A stretch of 64,000 nt of DNA, taken from the NCBI RefSeq assembly GCF_000342005.1, contig NZ_AOHO01000084.1:28233-92232 (forward strand), read 5' to 3'. The notes below the pieces were generated by a model. It searched no databases, was not told the origin of the DNA, and saw only the letters and a list, made by a program, of their open reading frames with translations. Positions 1 through 8,255 of the stretch are shown here, piece after piece (positions within the stretch are counted from its first letter, which is position 1; the number at the start of each line of letters is the position of its first letter). The translations under genes were made by a program, and so were the position numbers. This stretch comes from Amycolatopsis decaplanina DSM 44594. GTDB taxonomy: Bacteria; Actinomycetota; Actinomycetes; Mycobacteriales; Pseudonocardiaceae.

Positions 1-2
1 GG

Positions 3-263
3 ACGATCCTCATGTCGCACTGGCCGCTGCACCGCCACCCGACCGAACCGCTGTACTTCCCGGAGTTCGCGCTGTGGTGCGGCACGACCGAGACCGAGGA
101 CTGGCACCTGCGTTTCCGTGCGGAGGTCGCCGTCTACGGGCACCTGCACATCCCGCGCTCCACGGAGGCGGACGGAGTGCGGTTCGAAGAGGTTTCGCTC
201 GGCTATCCGCGGGAGTGGCGGAAGCGGGCGCGGGGGCCGATCCCGCTGCGGCGCATCTTTTAG
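3..263 (+). CDS. Metallophosphoesterase, C-terminal part (5' end outside window)
   Basis: The frame is open to the left edge, so this is the last ~87 residues of a longer protein. It contains VVYGHLHIPRSTE-like sequence (here VAVYGHLHIPRST), the terminal metal-binding GH(L)H block of calcineurin-like phosphoesterases, followed by a conserved SLGYPREW tail. The N-terminal metal motifs (DxH, GDxxD, GNHD) are not in the window, so substrate cannot be judged. It ends just before a perfect palindrome at 267-312 that may terminate it. Confidence 0.75.
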   Translation, partial: TILMSHWPLHRHPTEPLYFPEFALWCGTTETEDWHLRFRAEVAVYGHLHIPRSTEADGVRFEEVSLGYPREWRKRARGPIPLRRIF

Positions 264-266
264 CGC

Positions 267-312
267 CTCGTGAGTGGTAAGGACGGTTCTAACCGTCCTT
301 ACCACTCACGAG
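267..312. repeat. 22-bp-arm palindrome, GTGAGTGGTAAGGACGGTT family (copy A)
   Basis: Arms at 267-288 and 291-312 are perfect inverse complements separated by only 2 nt. The same arm recurs at 10384, 21324, 39324, 43741 and 56768, always between genes. It lies in the converging gap between the phosphoesterase and the PAC2 gene, so it could act as a bidirectional terminator, but it has no T-tract. Confidence 0.85.
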
Positions 313-321
313 ACCGCGAGC

Positions 322-1221
322 TCAGCCCCGTCCGGGACCGTCCTGGCCGGGACGCCGCCGCCGCAGGTACCGCTCGAACTCGGCCGCGATCTTGTCCCCG
401 CTCACGTCGTCCAGCGTGAATTCGGTCTCCGCGTCGCCGCGCTCCTCGAGCCCTCGGACGTACTCGCTGATCTCCTCGTCCTCCTCGGCCATCTCGGTGA
501 CCGTCCGCTGCCACTCCTCGGCCTGCTCGGGAAGGGCGCCGAGCGGGATTTCGACGTCGAGGACGTCCTCGAGTTTGTGCAGCAGCGCCAGCGTGGCCTT
601 GGGCGACGGCGGATGCGAGACGTAGTGCGGCACGGCCGCCCAGATCGACACCGCCGGGACGCCCGCTTGCACGCAGTAGTCCTGCAGGACGCCGACGATG
701 CCGGTCGGGCCCTGGTAGTTGTTCAGCTCCAGACCGAACTGCGAAGCGGTGTCCTTGTCGTACGCCGTCCCGGTGACCGGGACGGGACGGGTGTGCGCGG
801 TGTCGGCCAGGAGTGCGCCGAGGGTGACGACGGTGGTGACTTCCAGCTGCTGGATCTGTTCCAGCAATTCGGCGCAGAAGGCGCGCCAGCGCATGTTCGG
901 TTCGGGCCCTTGGACCAGCACGATGTCCCGGCTGAGGCTCTCCGGGCGGCATACCGAGAGCCGCGTGGTCGGCCAGTCGACCCTTCGGGTGACGCCGTCC
1001 ACCATGCGCACGGTCGGTCTGCTGACCTGGAAGTCGTAGTACTCGTCAGGACTCAGCTCGCTCAGCGGTGTCGCATCCCAGTTGAGCTGGAGATGCTCGA
1101 CCGCCCGGCTGGCCGCGTCACCTGCGTCGTTCCATCCTTCGAAGGCGACGATCATGATCGGCTTGGTGTCATCCGGGTGGTCGCGGCCGGGCCGCTGGGT
1201 CTCGTCGACGGGCTCACTCAC
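322..1221 (-). CDS. PAC2 family protein (proteasome assembly chaperone-like)
   Basis: A 299-aa soluble protein with the PAC2 fold signature: an N-terminal IVAFEGWNDAGDAAS segment, then VVTLGALLADT and a middle PTGIVGVLQ/AVSIWAAVPHYV region. It corresponds to M. tuberculosis Rv2125, which occupies the same position beyond hisGE and the proteasome genes. PAC2 proteins are related to eukaryotic proteasome assembly chaperones; a role in actinobacterial 20S assembly is plausible but inferred. The C-terminal third is acidic and helical. The start is GTG (1219-1221) with a TAGGCT hexamer 6 nt upstream and no Shine-Dalgarno sequence, suggesting a leaderless transcript. Confidence 0.85.
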   Translation of the reverse strand: MSEPVDETQRPGRDHPDDTKPIMIVAFEGWNDAGDAASRAVEHLQLNWDATPLSELSPDEYYDFQVSRPTVRMVDGVTRRVDWPTTRLSVCRPESLSRDIVLVQGPEPNMRWRAFCAELLEQIQQLEVTTVVTLGALLADTAHTRPVPVTGTAYDKDTASQFGLELNNYQGPTGIVGVLQDYCVQAGVPAVSIWAAVPHYVSHPPSPKATLALLHKLEDVLDVEIPLGALPEQAEEWQRTVTEMAEEDEEISEYVRGLEERGDAETEFTLDDVSGDKIAAEFERYLRRRRPGQDGPGRG

Positions 1222-1227
1222 CGGTCC

Positions 1228-1233
1228 AGCCTA
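1228..1233 (-). promoter_or_regulatory. -10 hexamer TAGGCT, leaderless start of PAC2 gene
   Basis: TAGGCT on the minus strand is separated by 6 nt from the GTG start at 1221, the geometry of actinobacterial leaderless promoters. Confidence 0.6.
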
Positions 1234-1411
1234 CGACCAGGGGGCCGTGCGCCGTTGGGCATGTCCGGTCGCGTTTCGCGGGGGCGAACCGCACGGAGCC
1301 ACCACAACGCGACATTTCGGGCAACTCCCTCGGCGTCGACGTGATCCCGTCTCGGCTACCGTGGGCTCGGGAACGTCGAGTCGTTCCCCGACGCGATCGT
1401 GAGGGGGAGCC

Positions 1412-2092
1412 GTGACCGAACCGTCCACACTGGACGGGCTCGCCGCTGTGCTGTGGGATATGGACGGCACGCTGGTCGACTCGGAGAAGCTGTGGGACGT
1501 CGCGCTCTACGAGGCCGTCGAAAGCCTCGGCGGCACACTGACCGAGGAACAGCGACTGAGTCTCGTCGGGTCCAATATGGACGACACGGCCGCGTTCCTG
1601 CTCGAAGTATGCGCCAGGCCTGTCACCCGCGAGTCGGTCGCGGGGATGGGGGAGTGGATCCGCGAGCGCACGGCCAACCTCTTCGACGGTCCCCTCCCGT
1701 GGCGCCCCGGGGCGCGGGAGCTGCTCGAACTGTTGCGTGCCAACGGTGTGCCGATGGCGCTGGTCACCTCCACCGAACGGTCGCTGACCGAACTCGCGCT
1801 CAACACCATCGGCCGTGAGTACTTCGCGGCCACAGTCTGCGGTGACGAGGTCGATGGTCTGAACAAGCCGCACGCGAGGCCGTATCGGCTGGCGACGGAG
1901 TTGCTCGGAGTCCAGGCTTCCCGGTGCGTCGCGATCGAGGATTCACCGCCGGGCGCGGCTTCCGCGGCCGCGGCGGGCTGCACCGTGGTGGTGGTCCCGA
2001 ACGACGTCGACGTCGAACCGGGAGAGCGGCGCGTGTTCCGGTCGTCGCTGGTGGGACTCGACGTGCCGGCGTTGACCGCGCTCCTGCTCTGA
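1412..2092 (+). CDS. HAD-superfamily phosphatase (phosphoglucomutase/sugar-phosphatase type)
   Basis: A 226-aa haloacid-dehalogenase-like hydrolase. Motif I is DMDGT (Asp16 nucleophile, Asp18 acid/base). Motif II is in ALVTSTERS, the motif III Lys lies in NKPHARPY, and motif IV is IEDSPPGAASAAAAG. A helical cap is inserted after motif I, as in beta-phosphoglucomutase-like subfamily I enzymes that dephosphorylate small metabolites. Substrate is not predictable. The start is GTG at 1412 preceded by a GAGGGGGAG ribosome site; a TACCGT hexamer at 1356-1361 may be its -10. Confidence 0.85.
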   Translation: MTEPSTLDGLAAVLWDMDGTLVDSEKLWDVALYEAVESLGGTLTEEQRLSLVGSNMDDTAAFLLEVCARPVTRESVAGMGEWIRERTANLFDGPLPWRPGARELLELLRANGVPMALVTSTERSLTELALNTIGREYFAATVCGDEVDGLNKPHARPYRLATELLGVQASRCVAIEDSPPGAASAAAAGCTVVVVPNDVDVEPGERRVFRSSLVGLDVPALTALLL

Positions 2093-2148
2093 CCGCCATG
2101 TCGCATTTCCGCTAGACCCCACCCTGCCGGGTCGGTGATGCTGGTCGG

Positions 2149-3612
2149 GTGCATGAGGATTTCGAGCGCTGCGTCCGGGCGGTCCAGGCGAAGGACGGCC
2201 GGTTCGACGGCTGGTTCTTCACCGCCGTCCTGACGACGCGGATCTACTGCCGGGCGAGTTGCCCGGTCGTCCCGCCCAAACCGGAGAACATGACGTTCTA
2301 CCCGAGCGCGGCGGCCGCGCAGGAGGCCGGGTTCCGCGCCTGCAAACGGTGCCGCCCGGACGCGAGTCCCGGTTCGCCGCAGTGGAACGAGCGCGCGGAC
2401 CTGGTGGCCAGGGCGATGCGGCTGATCGCCGACGGCGTCGTCGACACCGAGGGCGTGAGCGGGCTGGCCGCCCGGCTGGGTTACAGCGTCCGGCAGGTGG
2501 AGCGGCATGTGCGCGCCGAACTCGGCGCGGGTCCGCTCAGCCTCGCCCGTGCGCAGCGGGCGCAGACGGCACGGTTGCTGATCGAGACGACCGGCCTGTC
2601 GATGATCGACGTCGCCCTCGCCGCGGGGTTCGGCAGCGTCCGGACGTTCAACGACACCGTCCGCGAGGTCTTCGCCCTGTCTCCGACGGAACTGCGAGCC
2701 CGTGTCCATACCGCGCCGGCGACCGCGCCCGGGACGCTCAATCTGCGCCTGCCCTACCGGAAGCCGTTGTTCCCGGACAACCTCTTCGGTCATCTGGTCG
2801 CGACAGGCGTCCCCGGCGTCGAGGAATGGCGCGACGGCGCGTACCGCCGGACCCTGCGGCTCCCGCACGGCCCCGCCGTCGTCGCGCTCAAGCCGGAAGA
2901 CGGCCACATCGGCTGCCGGCTCACGCTGTCGGATCTGCGGGATCTCTCGACCGCGATCAGCCGCTGCCGCCGACTGCTCGACCTCGACGCCGACCCGGTC
3001 GCGGTCGACGAGGCCCTGGCCGCGGACCGGCTGCTCGGGCCGCTCGTGGCCGCCGCGCCCGGCAGGCGGGTGCCGCGAACGGTCGACGGCGACGAGTTCG
3101 CCGTCCGCGCCGTACTGGGCCAGCAGGTGTCCACCGCCGCGGCCCGCACCCACGCCGCTCGCTTGGTCCTCGCGCACGGCGAACCCGTCGACGATCCGGA
3201 CGGTGGCCTCACGCATGTCTTCCCGGACGCCCTCGCGCTCGCGGAGATCGACCCGGAAAGCCTCGCGATGCCGCAGAGCCGTAAGCGGACCCTGCTCGGC
3301 CTCGTCGCGGAACTGAACGACGGCGGGCTCGACCTCGGTGCGGGAAGTGACTGGCAACGGGCCCGCGAACGGCTGCACGCGCTGCCCGGCTTCGGTCCGT
3401 GGACCGTCGAGAGCATCGCGATGCGCTCGCTCGGCGACCCGGACGCCTTCCTGCCGACCGACCTCGGCGTCAAAGTCGCCGCGAAGGGGCTCGGCCTCGG
3501 CCCGGCCGCGTTCGCCGCGCACGCCGAACGCTGGCGCCCGTGGCGCGCCTACGCCGTCCAACACCTCTGGGCGACCGGAGATCACCCGATCAACCGGCTG
3601 CCCGCCGCCTGA
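2149..3612 (+). CDS. Ada-AlkA fusion: methylphosphotriester sensor/AraC regulator plus 3-methyladenine glycosylase
   Basis: A 487-aa fusion acting in alkylation repair. Residues 1-75 form the Ada N-terminal zinc domain with Cys34, Cys38, Cys65 and Cys68, equivalent to E. coli Ada Cys38/42/69/72; Cys34 would accept the methyl group. Residues ~85-185 are an AraC-type double HTH. Residues ~195-480 are an AlkA glycosylase with the hairpin LPGFGPWTVESIA and the catalytic Asp in FLPTDLGV. This two-enzyme architecture, common in actinobacteria, replaces the Ada C-terminal alkyltransferase, which here is the separate gene 15 nt downstream. The start is GTG at 2149. Confidence 0.92.
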   Translation: MHEDFERCVRAVQAKDGRFDGWFFTAVLTTRIYCRASCPVVPPKPENMTFYPSAAAAQEAGFRACKRCRPDASPGSPQWNERADLVARAMRLIADGVVDTEGVSGLAARLGYSVRQVERHVRAELGAGPLSLARAQRAQTARLLIETTGLSMIDVALAAGFGSVRTFNDTVREVFALSPTELRARVHTAPATAPGTLNLRLPYRKPLFPDNLFGHLVATGVPGVEEWRDGAYRRTLRLPHGPAVVALKPEDGHIGCRLTLSDLRDLSTAISRCRRLLDLDADPVAVDEALAADRLLGPLVAAAPGRRVPRTVDGDEFAVRAVLGQQVSTAAARTHAARLVLAHGEPVDDPDGGLTHVFPDALALAEIDPESLAMPQSRKRTLLGLVAELNDGGLDLGAGSDWQRARERLHALPGFGPWTVESIAMRSLGDPDAFLPTDLGVKVAAKGLGLGPAAFAAHAERWRPWRAYAVQHLWATGDHPINRLPAA

Positions 3613-3627
3613 GTTCCCAGGAGCGCC

Positions 3628-4119
3628 ATGCGCACGCACACCGTCATCGACAGCCCGTACGACCGGTTGACCCTGGTCGCGGACGGCGAAAGCCTCTGCG
3701 GGCTGTACATGGTCCAGCAGCGGCACCGCCCGGCCGAGGAGAGCTTCGGCCATCCGGACCCGGGCTCGCCGATCTTCGTGGACACCGAGAAACAGCTGAA
3801 GGAGTACTTCGACGGCAGCCGGAAGGACTTCGATCTCCCACTGAGCTTCGGCGGCACGGAATTCCAGCGGATGGTCTGGAAAAGCCTGCTCGGCATCCCA
3901 TATGGCGAGACGGTTTCCTACGGCCAGCTCGCCGACCGGCTCGGCAGGCCCACCGCGTCGCGCGCGGTCGGCCTCGCGAACGGGAAGAACCCGATCGGCA
4001 TCATCGTGCCGTGCCATCGGGTGATCGGTTCCAACGGCGATCTCACCGGTTACGGCGGTGGTGTCGAACGGAAGCGGCACCTGCTCGATTTCGAACAGGG
4101 CGGCCCCGCGCTGTTCTGA
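3628..4119 (+). CDS. ogt: Methylated-DNA--[protein]-cysteine S-methyltransferase
   Basis: A 163-aa suicide alkyltransferase that transfers the alkyl group from O6-alkylguanine to its own cysteine. The active site is PCHRVIG with Cys129, preceded by the HTH segment PYGETVSYGQLADRLG and Asn-hinge ANGKNP and followed by GYGGGVERKRHLL. It follows the Ada-AlkA fusion by 15 nt and is almost certainly cotranscribed, giving one operon for sensing, glycosylase and alkyltransferase functions. Confidence 0.93.
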   Translation: MRTHTVIDSPYDRLTLVADGESLCGLYMVQQRHRPAEESFGHPDPGSPIFVDTEKQLKEYFDGSRKDFDLPLSFGGTEFQRMVWKSLLGIPYGETVSYGQLADRLGRPTASRAVGLANGKNPIGIIVPCHRVIGSNGDLTGYGGGVERKRHLLDFEQGGPALF

Positions 4120-4191
4120 AGTGTGATGCGACGGGCAACACACCGGCCCGGGGCAGCGCGACGCGGGCGCGGATGGAAGGATCTCCAGACC

Positions 4192-4455
4192 GTGAAGACC
4201 TTCGATGAGCTGTTCGCCGAGCTTGCCGAGCGCGCCCGCACGCGCCCTGACGGTTCCGGCACCGTCGCCGCGCTGGACGCGGGAGTGCACGCACAGGGCA
4301 AGAAGGTGCTCGAAGAGGCGGGCGAGGTATGGATCGCCGCCGAGCACGAATCCGACGACAGGCTCGCTGAGGAGATTTCACAGCTGCTGTACCGCGTACA
4401 GGTGCTCATGCTCGGCCGAGGACTGTCGACAGAGGACGTGTACCGGTACCTGTGA
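4192..4455 (+). CDS. hisE: Phosphoribosyl-ATP pyrophosphatase
   Basis: An 87-aa enzyme hydrolysing phosphoribosyl-ATP to phosphoribosyl-AMP in histidine synthesis (step 2). It shows the MazG-like all-alpha fold with the metal-binding KKVLEEAGEVWIAAEHES block and the EEISQLLYRVQVLM helix. The GTG at 4192 is preferred because it gives the usual VKTFDELF N-terminus and length (~90 aa) and follows GGAAGG; the frame continues upstream to 4123 but that extension is not conserved-looking. HisI (cyclohydrolase) is not fused, as in mycobacteria. Confidence 0.93.
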   Translation: MKTFDELFAELAERARTRPDGSGTVAALDAGVHAQGKKVLEEAGEVWIAAEHESDDRLAEEISQLLYRVQVLMLGRGLSTEDVYRYL

Positions 4456-4487
4456 CGCGTTCGCGTCCGGAGAACCAAGGAGAAGCA

Positions 4488-5333
4488 ATGCTGCGTGTCG
4501 CCGTGCCGAACAAGGGAGCCCTCGCCGCCGCCGCGTCGGAGATGCTCGGAGAGGCCGGTTACCGCAAGCGACATGAGGCCCGCGACCTGACCGTGCTCGA
4601 CACGGTCAACGAGGTCGAGTTCTTCTTCTTGCGTCCCAAGGACATCGCGATCTACGTCGGGTCCGGCGAACTGGATCTCGGCATCACCGGCCGCGACCTC
4701 GCGCTCGACTCCGGAGCTCCGGTCGAGGAGATCCTCGGCCTCGGCTTCGGCGGTTCCACCTTCCGGTACGCCGCGCCCGCGGGCCGGGAATGGAAGGCCG
4801 GAGACCTGCAGGGCAAGCGGCTCGCGACGTCGTATCCGCGGCTCGTGCGCGAGAACCTCAAGCAGCACGGGGTGGAGGCGGAGGTCATCCGCCTCGACGG
4901 CGCCGTCGAGATCTCGATCCAGCTCGGCGTGGCCGACGCCATCGCGGATGTCGTCGAGTCCGGACGTTCGTTGCGCCAGCACAATCTCGTGGCCTTCGGT
5001 GACCCGATCTGCGTGTCGGAGGCGGTGCTGCTGCAGCGGGCGGGCACCGAGCACACCCGGCCCAAGGACCAGCTGAAGGCACGGCTGCAGGGTGTCGTCT
5101 TCGCGCAGCACTACATGATGCTGGACTACGACTGCCCGCGGTCGCTGCTCGACGCGGCCATCTCGATCACGCCGGGCCTCGAGTCGCCGACCGTCGCGCC
5201 GCTGGCGGACGAAGACTGGGTGGCCGTGCGGGCGATGGTGCCGCGCAAGGAGGTCAACCGGATCATGGACGAACTCGCCGAGACCGGTGCCAAGGCCGTC
5301 CTGGCTTCGGACATCCGGGCCTGCCGCCTTTGA
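4488..5333 (+). CDS. hisG: ATP phosphoribosyltransferase (long form)
   Basis: A 281-aa enzyme catalysing the first committed step of histidine synthesis (ATP + PRPP). The N-terminal LRVAVPNKGAL motif and the ITGRDLALD and DAIADVVESG (PRPP-binding) segments are present. A C-terminal regulatory domain of ~70 residues identifies the homohexameric long form, which is feedback-inhibited by histidine. AAGGAG at 4477-4482 places the start at ATG 4488; an in-frame GTG at 4452 lacks a ribosome site. It lies 32 nt after hisE, the same order as in M. tuberculosis. Confidence 0.95.
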   Translation: MLRVAVPNKGALAAAASEMLGEAGYRKRHEARDLTVLDTVNEVEFFFLRPKDIAIYVGSGELDLGITGRDLALDSGAPVEEILGLGFGGSTFRYAAPAGREWKAGDLQGKRLATSYPRLVRENLKQHGVEAEVIRLDGAVEISIQLGVADAIADVVESGRSLRQHNLVAFGDPICVSEAVLLQRAGTEHTRPKDQLKARLQGVVFAQHYMMLDYDCPRSLLDAAISITPGLESPTVAPLADEDWVAVRAMVPRKEVNRIMDELAETGAKAVLASDIRACRL

Positions 5334-5344
5334 GACCGGTTTGC

Positions 5345-5399
5345 GCGCGTGAAGTCTCCCCTTCCTCGGCTGAGCCGAGGAAGGGGAGACTTCACGCGC
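5345..5399. terminator. Perfect 26-bp hairpin between convergent hisG and parA-like genes
   Basis: Arms 5345-5370 and 5374-5399 are perfect inverse complements with a 3-nt loop. The core GTGAAGTCTCCCCTTCC is of the GTGAAG hairpin type also seen at 14092, 21236, 26285 and 45759. Its position between convergent genes fits a bidirectional terminator. Confidence 0.8.
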
Positions 5400-5435
5400 T
5401 ACCCCGCAAGTAGGTGACTGATTGCGGGCTGAGGA

Positions 5436-6371
5436 CTACCGGGGCCGGTTCGGCTTCTTGGGCATCAGGTCGTAGAGCCGCTTCCGCGCGCCGTTGTCGT
5501 TGGCGCTGCGGGTCACCGACACTTCGGTGATGAAGTCCTCGAAGACGAACTCCTCGTCCGCGGGCACGATGGCCGCGGACGGATGGTTCCGCAGGTATCC
5601 GTCCAGCGTCTCCGCGATCTCACGGAACGACAGCGCCTGCAAGGTTTCCGGCGCATACGTCGTCACGGGCACGCCATGCGCGGCGGCCTCGTTCATCACG
5701 ACGCCGAGCGGGACGTGCGACAGCATCGGGATCCCGAACGCGTACAGCTCCTGCAGCGCCGCCGCCGCGTAGTGCGAGATCGGGCGGCGGTACAGACCGG
5801 GCACGAGGCCGTAGTAGGCGATCGGCGGACGGCCGACGGTCTGCTCGACGTAACGGACCTGGTCCGAAAGCAGGCGCAGCGCCCGGATGCTCGTCCGGTC
5901 CGGCTGCACCGGCACGAGGATCCCGTGCGAAGCGGCCAGCGCGTTGTTGGTCAGCACGTCGAGCGCGGGCGGGCAGTCGATGATGATGTGGTCGTAGTTC
6001 GCGAACTGGATGACCCTGGCCAGCTGCCAGCCTGGGACGCGGAACCGGTCCAGCCGCCGGATCAGGTCGAACATGCCCGGCGAGGTCGGGATGACGTCGA
6101 ACGCGCCGCCCCGCCCGAGGTTGCTGCGCGGATGCCGCACGGCGAGTTCCTCGATCGGGCCCTTCCACACCTTGGTCAGGGCTTTCGCCAGACTGGGCAT
6201 GTCCGGCGCCACCTCGTCCAGCCCGAGGAGTTCGGTGGTCGCGTGGCCCTGTGGGTCGAGGTCGATCAGCAGCACCCGGCGGCCGCGTTCGGCCAGTGCG
6301 GCCGCCGCGCCCACGCTGAGTGAGGTCTTGCCGACCCCGCCTTTCTGGTTGACCACCGAGGTGATCTGCAT
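5436..6371 (-). CDS. Orphan ParA/Soj-family ATPase
   Basis: A 311-aa P-loop ATPase with the deviant Walker A KGGVGKTSLS, Walker A' LLIDLDPQGHAT and Walker B HIIIDCPPAL motifs. These proteins position DNA or protein complexes by ATP-driven dimerisation. No parB, parS-like site or partition partner is adjacent, so it is an orphan and cargo is unknown. The C-terminal ~45 residues are basic and extended (ARKRLYDLMPKKPNRPR). It is the last gene of a leftward group with the RecB-like nuclease and the thioesterase, 67 nt after the latter. The start is ATG 6371. Confidence 0.88.
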   Translation of the reverse strand: MQITSVVNQKGGVGKTSLSVGAAAALAERGRRVLLIDLDPQGHATTELLGLDEVAPDMPSLAKALTKVWKGPIEELAVRHPRSNLGRGGAFDVIPTSPGMFDLIRRLDRFRVPGWQLARVIQFANYDHIIIDCPPALDVLTNNALAASHGILVPVQPDRTSIRALRLLSDQVRYVEQTVGRPPIAYYGLVPGLYRRPISHYAAAALQELYAFGIPMLSHVPLGVVMNEAAAHGVPVTTYAPETLQALSFREIAETLDGYLRNHPSAAIVPADEEFVFEDFITEVSVTRSANDNGARKRLYDLMPKKPNRPR

Positions 6372-6438
6372 GCCGAAGCGCTCCCTGTGTCTGTTGTTCC
6401 GGGAAGGCTATTGGAAACACGCCGAGAAAGCGCGTCTA

Positions 6439-7224
6439 TCAGCCAGCCTGTCGCGGTCGCAGCAGCAGCGCCTGCGCCCCGGAGGCGATCGGGCCCGAGG
6501 AGTCGTGCAGTGTGGTCGTCGCCGTGCCGATCCCGTTCGGGCCGGCCAGGGTGGCCGCGTCGACGCCGATCCAGTCGCCCAGCGGCGGGCGGCGGAGGTG
6601 CACGGTCAGCTCCGAGTTGATGAACCACCACTCGCGCGGGTCGAGGAAGTTCGAGATCCCGTTGCCGGAGTCGGCGAGGACGAACAGACGCTGCAGCGGG
6701 CTCGGTTTCTCCCCGTCGACGAGCGCGACGCGCTGACGTCCCCAGACCGTCGCAGGCCCGGGTACGTCCAGCGCGCCCTTGACACGCCGCCACTCGACGG
6801 CGTCGAGGTACCCGCCGTGCCAGCCTTCCGGCCAGTTCGACGTGGGCAGACCCTCCGGTGACGGCAGCGCGGGACCTTCCGCGGTGGCCACCGCGGTCGT
6901 GTCGGAGGTCGCGATACGCCATGCCGAGGCGCGGGCGACGACCCGTTCACCGTGCGAGAGTTCGGCTTCCAGCCACTCGACCGACCGGCCCGGTCGTTCC
7001 ACCCAGGCCCGCACCGAAAGCTCTTTCAGCGGCGCGGGCCCGAGGATCTCGACCGTCACCCGCGCCAGCTGGCTCGCGTGCGGCGCCTCGACCTCTTCGA
7101 GCGCGCGGACCAGCAACGCCGAGGGCGGCCCGAAGTGCTGGGCTTCCGGGGTCCACGGGCCGGCGGTGTGCGGGGTCGGGAGGAAGACGCCGTCGCCTGA
7201 CGGCACGTAGAAGGCTTCTGTCAC
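6439..7224 (-). CDS. Thioesterase family protein (double hot-dog, TesB-like)
   Basis: A 261-aa protein with two hot-dog halves: residues ~1-115, with FGPPSALLVRALE and an RVTVEILGP strand, and ~130-260, ending with TLHDSSGPIASGAQALLL. This matches the acyl-CoA thioesterase-like family widespread in actinobacteria; it would hydrolyse acyl-CoA thioesters, substrate unknown. It begins 9 nt after the stop of the RecB-like gene, so the two are probably translationally linked. Confidence 0.75.
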   Translation of the reverse strand: MTEAFYVPSGDGVFLPTPHTAGPWTPEAQHFGPPSALLVRALEEVEAPHASQLARVTVEILGPAPLKELSVRAWVERPGRSVEWLEAELSHGERVVARASAWRIATSDTTAVATAEGPALPSPEGLPTSNWPEGWHGGYLDAVEWRRVKGALDVPGPATVWGRQRVALVDGEKPSPLQRLFVLADSGNGISNFLDPREWWFINSELTVHLRRPPLGDWIGVDAATLAGPNGIGTATTTLHDSSGPIASGAQALLLRPRQAG

Positions 7225-7233
7225 AAAGGCACC

Positions 7234-8127
7234 CTAATCCGCACGATCCAAGACGGACTCCTCACCGGGATCCGGCTCCGGCCAGCCGGGGTACGGCGGG
7301 GGAGTGCCGCCGTACTGCGGGCAGAGCGCCTGGTGATCGCACCACGCGCAGAGCTTGCTCGGATTCGGCCGGAAATCGCCGGTCTTGCCCGCTTTGAGGA
7401 TCGCCTGCCAGATCGCCTCCAGTGTGCGCTCGAAGCGGATCAGCTCGCCCTCGTCGGGTGTGTAGGCCAGGGACTGCCCGTCGGTGAGGTACATCAGTTT
7501 CAGCTGGCGCGGCACTACACCGCGAAGCCGCCAGAGGACAACGGCGTAGAACTTCATCTGGAACATCGCCTTGGCCTCGCCGATCTCGCGGGGCGCGGCG
7601 CCGGTCTTGTAGTCGACGACGCGGATCTCGCCGGTCGGCGCGACGTCCAGCCTGTCGACGTAGCCCCGCAGCAGTACTCCGGAGCCCAGCTCGATCTCGA
7701 CGTGCAGCTCACACGCTTCGGGTTCCAGACGGCGCGGATCCTCGAGGCCGAAGTAGGTGTCGACGAGTTGCTCGGCGGACGAGAGCCACGAGGTGACGGC
7801 CTCGGGATCCTCCTGGTCGAACAGCTCGATCCACTCCGGACGTTCCGCCGACAGATCCTCCCATGCCGGCGCGAGCAGCTCCTTGGCCTGCGGAGGGGTG
7901 CGATCGGCTTGGGGAAGGGAGAACAGGCGCTCCAGCACGGAATGCACCAGCGTGCCGCGCAGCTGGGCCTTCGTCGGGATCTCGGGCAGTCTGTCGACCG
8001 CGCGGAACCGGTAGAGCAGCGGACACTGCTTGAAGTCGCTGGCACGCGACGGGGACAGGGCCGGCCGACGGCGCGGGACTTCGGCGCCGGGCGGCGGATC
8101 GGCGGTGACCGTGTCGGTGTCGGGCAT
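7234..8127 (-). CDS. RecB/Cas4-like PD-(D/E)XK nuclease with Fe-S cysteines
   Basis: A 297-aa nuclease of the family of M. tuberculosis Rv2119. The nuclease core is IRVVDYKTG (Asp and Lys of PD-(D/E)XK) preceded by a conserved Asp in LRGYVDRLDV. One Cys near the N-terminus (DFKQCPLLYRF) and three at the C-terminus (CAWCDHQALC) reproduce the four-Cys iron-sulfur cluster pattern of AddB/Cas4. The longer upstream frame is rejected: ATG 8127 has a TACGCT hexamer 6 nt ahead, fitting a leaderless start. It probably processes single-strand DNA ends; the partner is unknown. Confidence 0.87.
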   Translation of the reverse strand: MPDTDTVTADPPPGAEVPRRRPALSPSRASDFKQCPLLYRFRAVDRLPEIPTKAQLRGTLVHSVLERLFSLPQADRTPPQAKELLAPAWEDLSAERPEWIELFDQEDPEAVTSWLSSAEQLVDTYFGLEDPRRLEPEACELHVEIELGSGVLLRGYVDRLDVAPTGEIRVVDYKTGAAPREIGEAKAMFQMKFYAVVLWRLRGVVPRQLKLMYLTDGQSLAYTPDEGELIRFERTLEAIWQAILKAGKTGDFRPNPSKLCAWCDHQALCPQYGGTPPPYPGWPEPDPGEESVLDRAD

Positions 8128-8133
8128 GGGGGG

Positions 8134-8139
8134 AGCGTA
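8134..8139 (-). promoter_or_regulatory. -10 hexamer TACGCT, leaderless start of RecB-like gene
   Basis: TACGCT on the minus strand lies 6 nt from ATG 8127 with no Shine-Dalgarno sequence between. Confidence 0.55.
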
Positions 8140-8242
8140 TCGCCGGGCACCGACAGTTCCGGGACCGCGACGCACCGGAGTGGCATGACCGACACCACCC
8201 GGACGGGAAGGGCGGGTTACCGGCACCCCACACCTGGGCATC

Positions 8243-8248
8243 TACGCT
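8243..8248 (+). promoter_or_regulatory. -10 hexamer TACGCT, leaderless start of site-2 protease gene
   Basis: TACGCT is 7 nt ahead of ATG 8256. The RecB-like and protease genes therefore share a divergent intergenic region with a back-to-back pair of leaderless promoters. Confidence 0.55.
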
Positions 8249-8255
8249 CTGACAC

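Noticed and set aside
1507..4347. 946-codon minus-strand frame over the HAD, Ada-AlkA and ogt genes
   Set aside because: Entirely antisense to three well-supported genes and without recognisable motifs.
4452..4487. Upstream GTG start for hisG
   Set aside because: Overlaps hisE stop without a ribosome site; AAGGAG at 4477 fits ATG 4488.
5400..6438. Plasmid or chromosomal partition locus
   Set aside because: No parB or iteron/parS repeats and no replication gene near the ParA protein.
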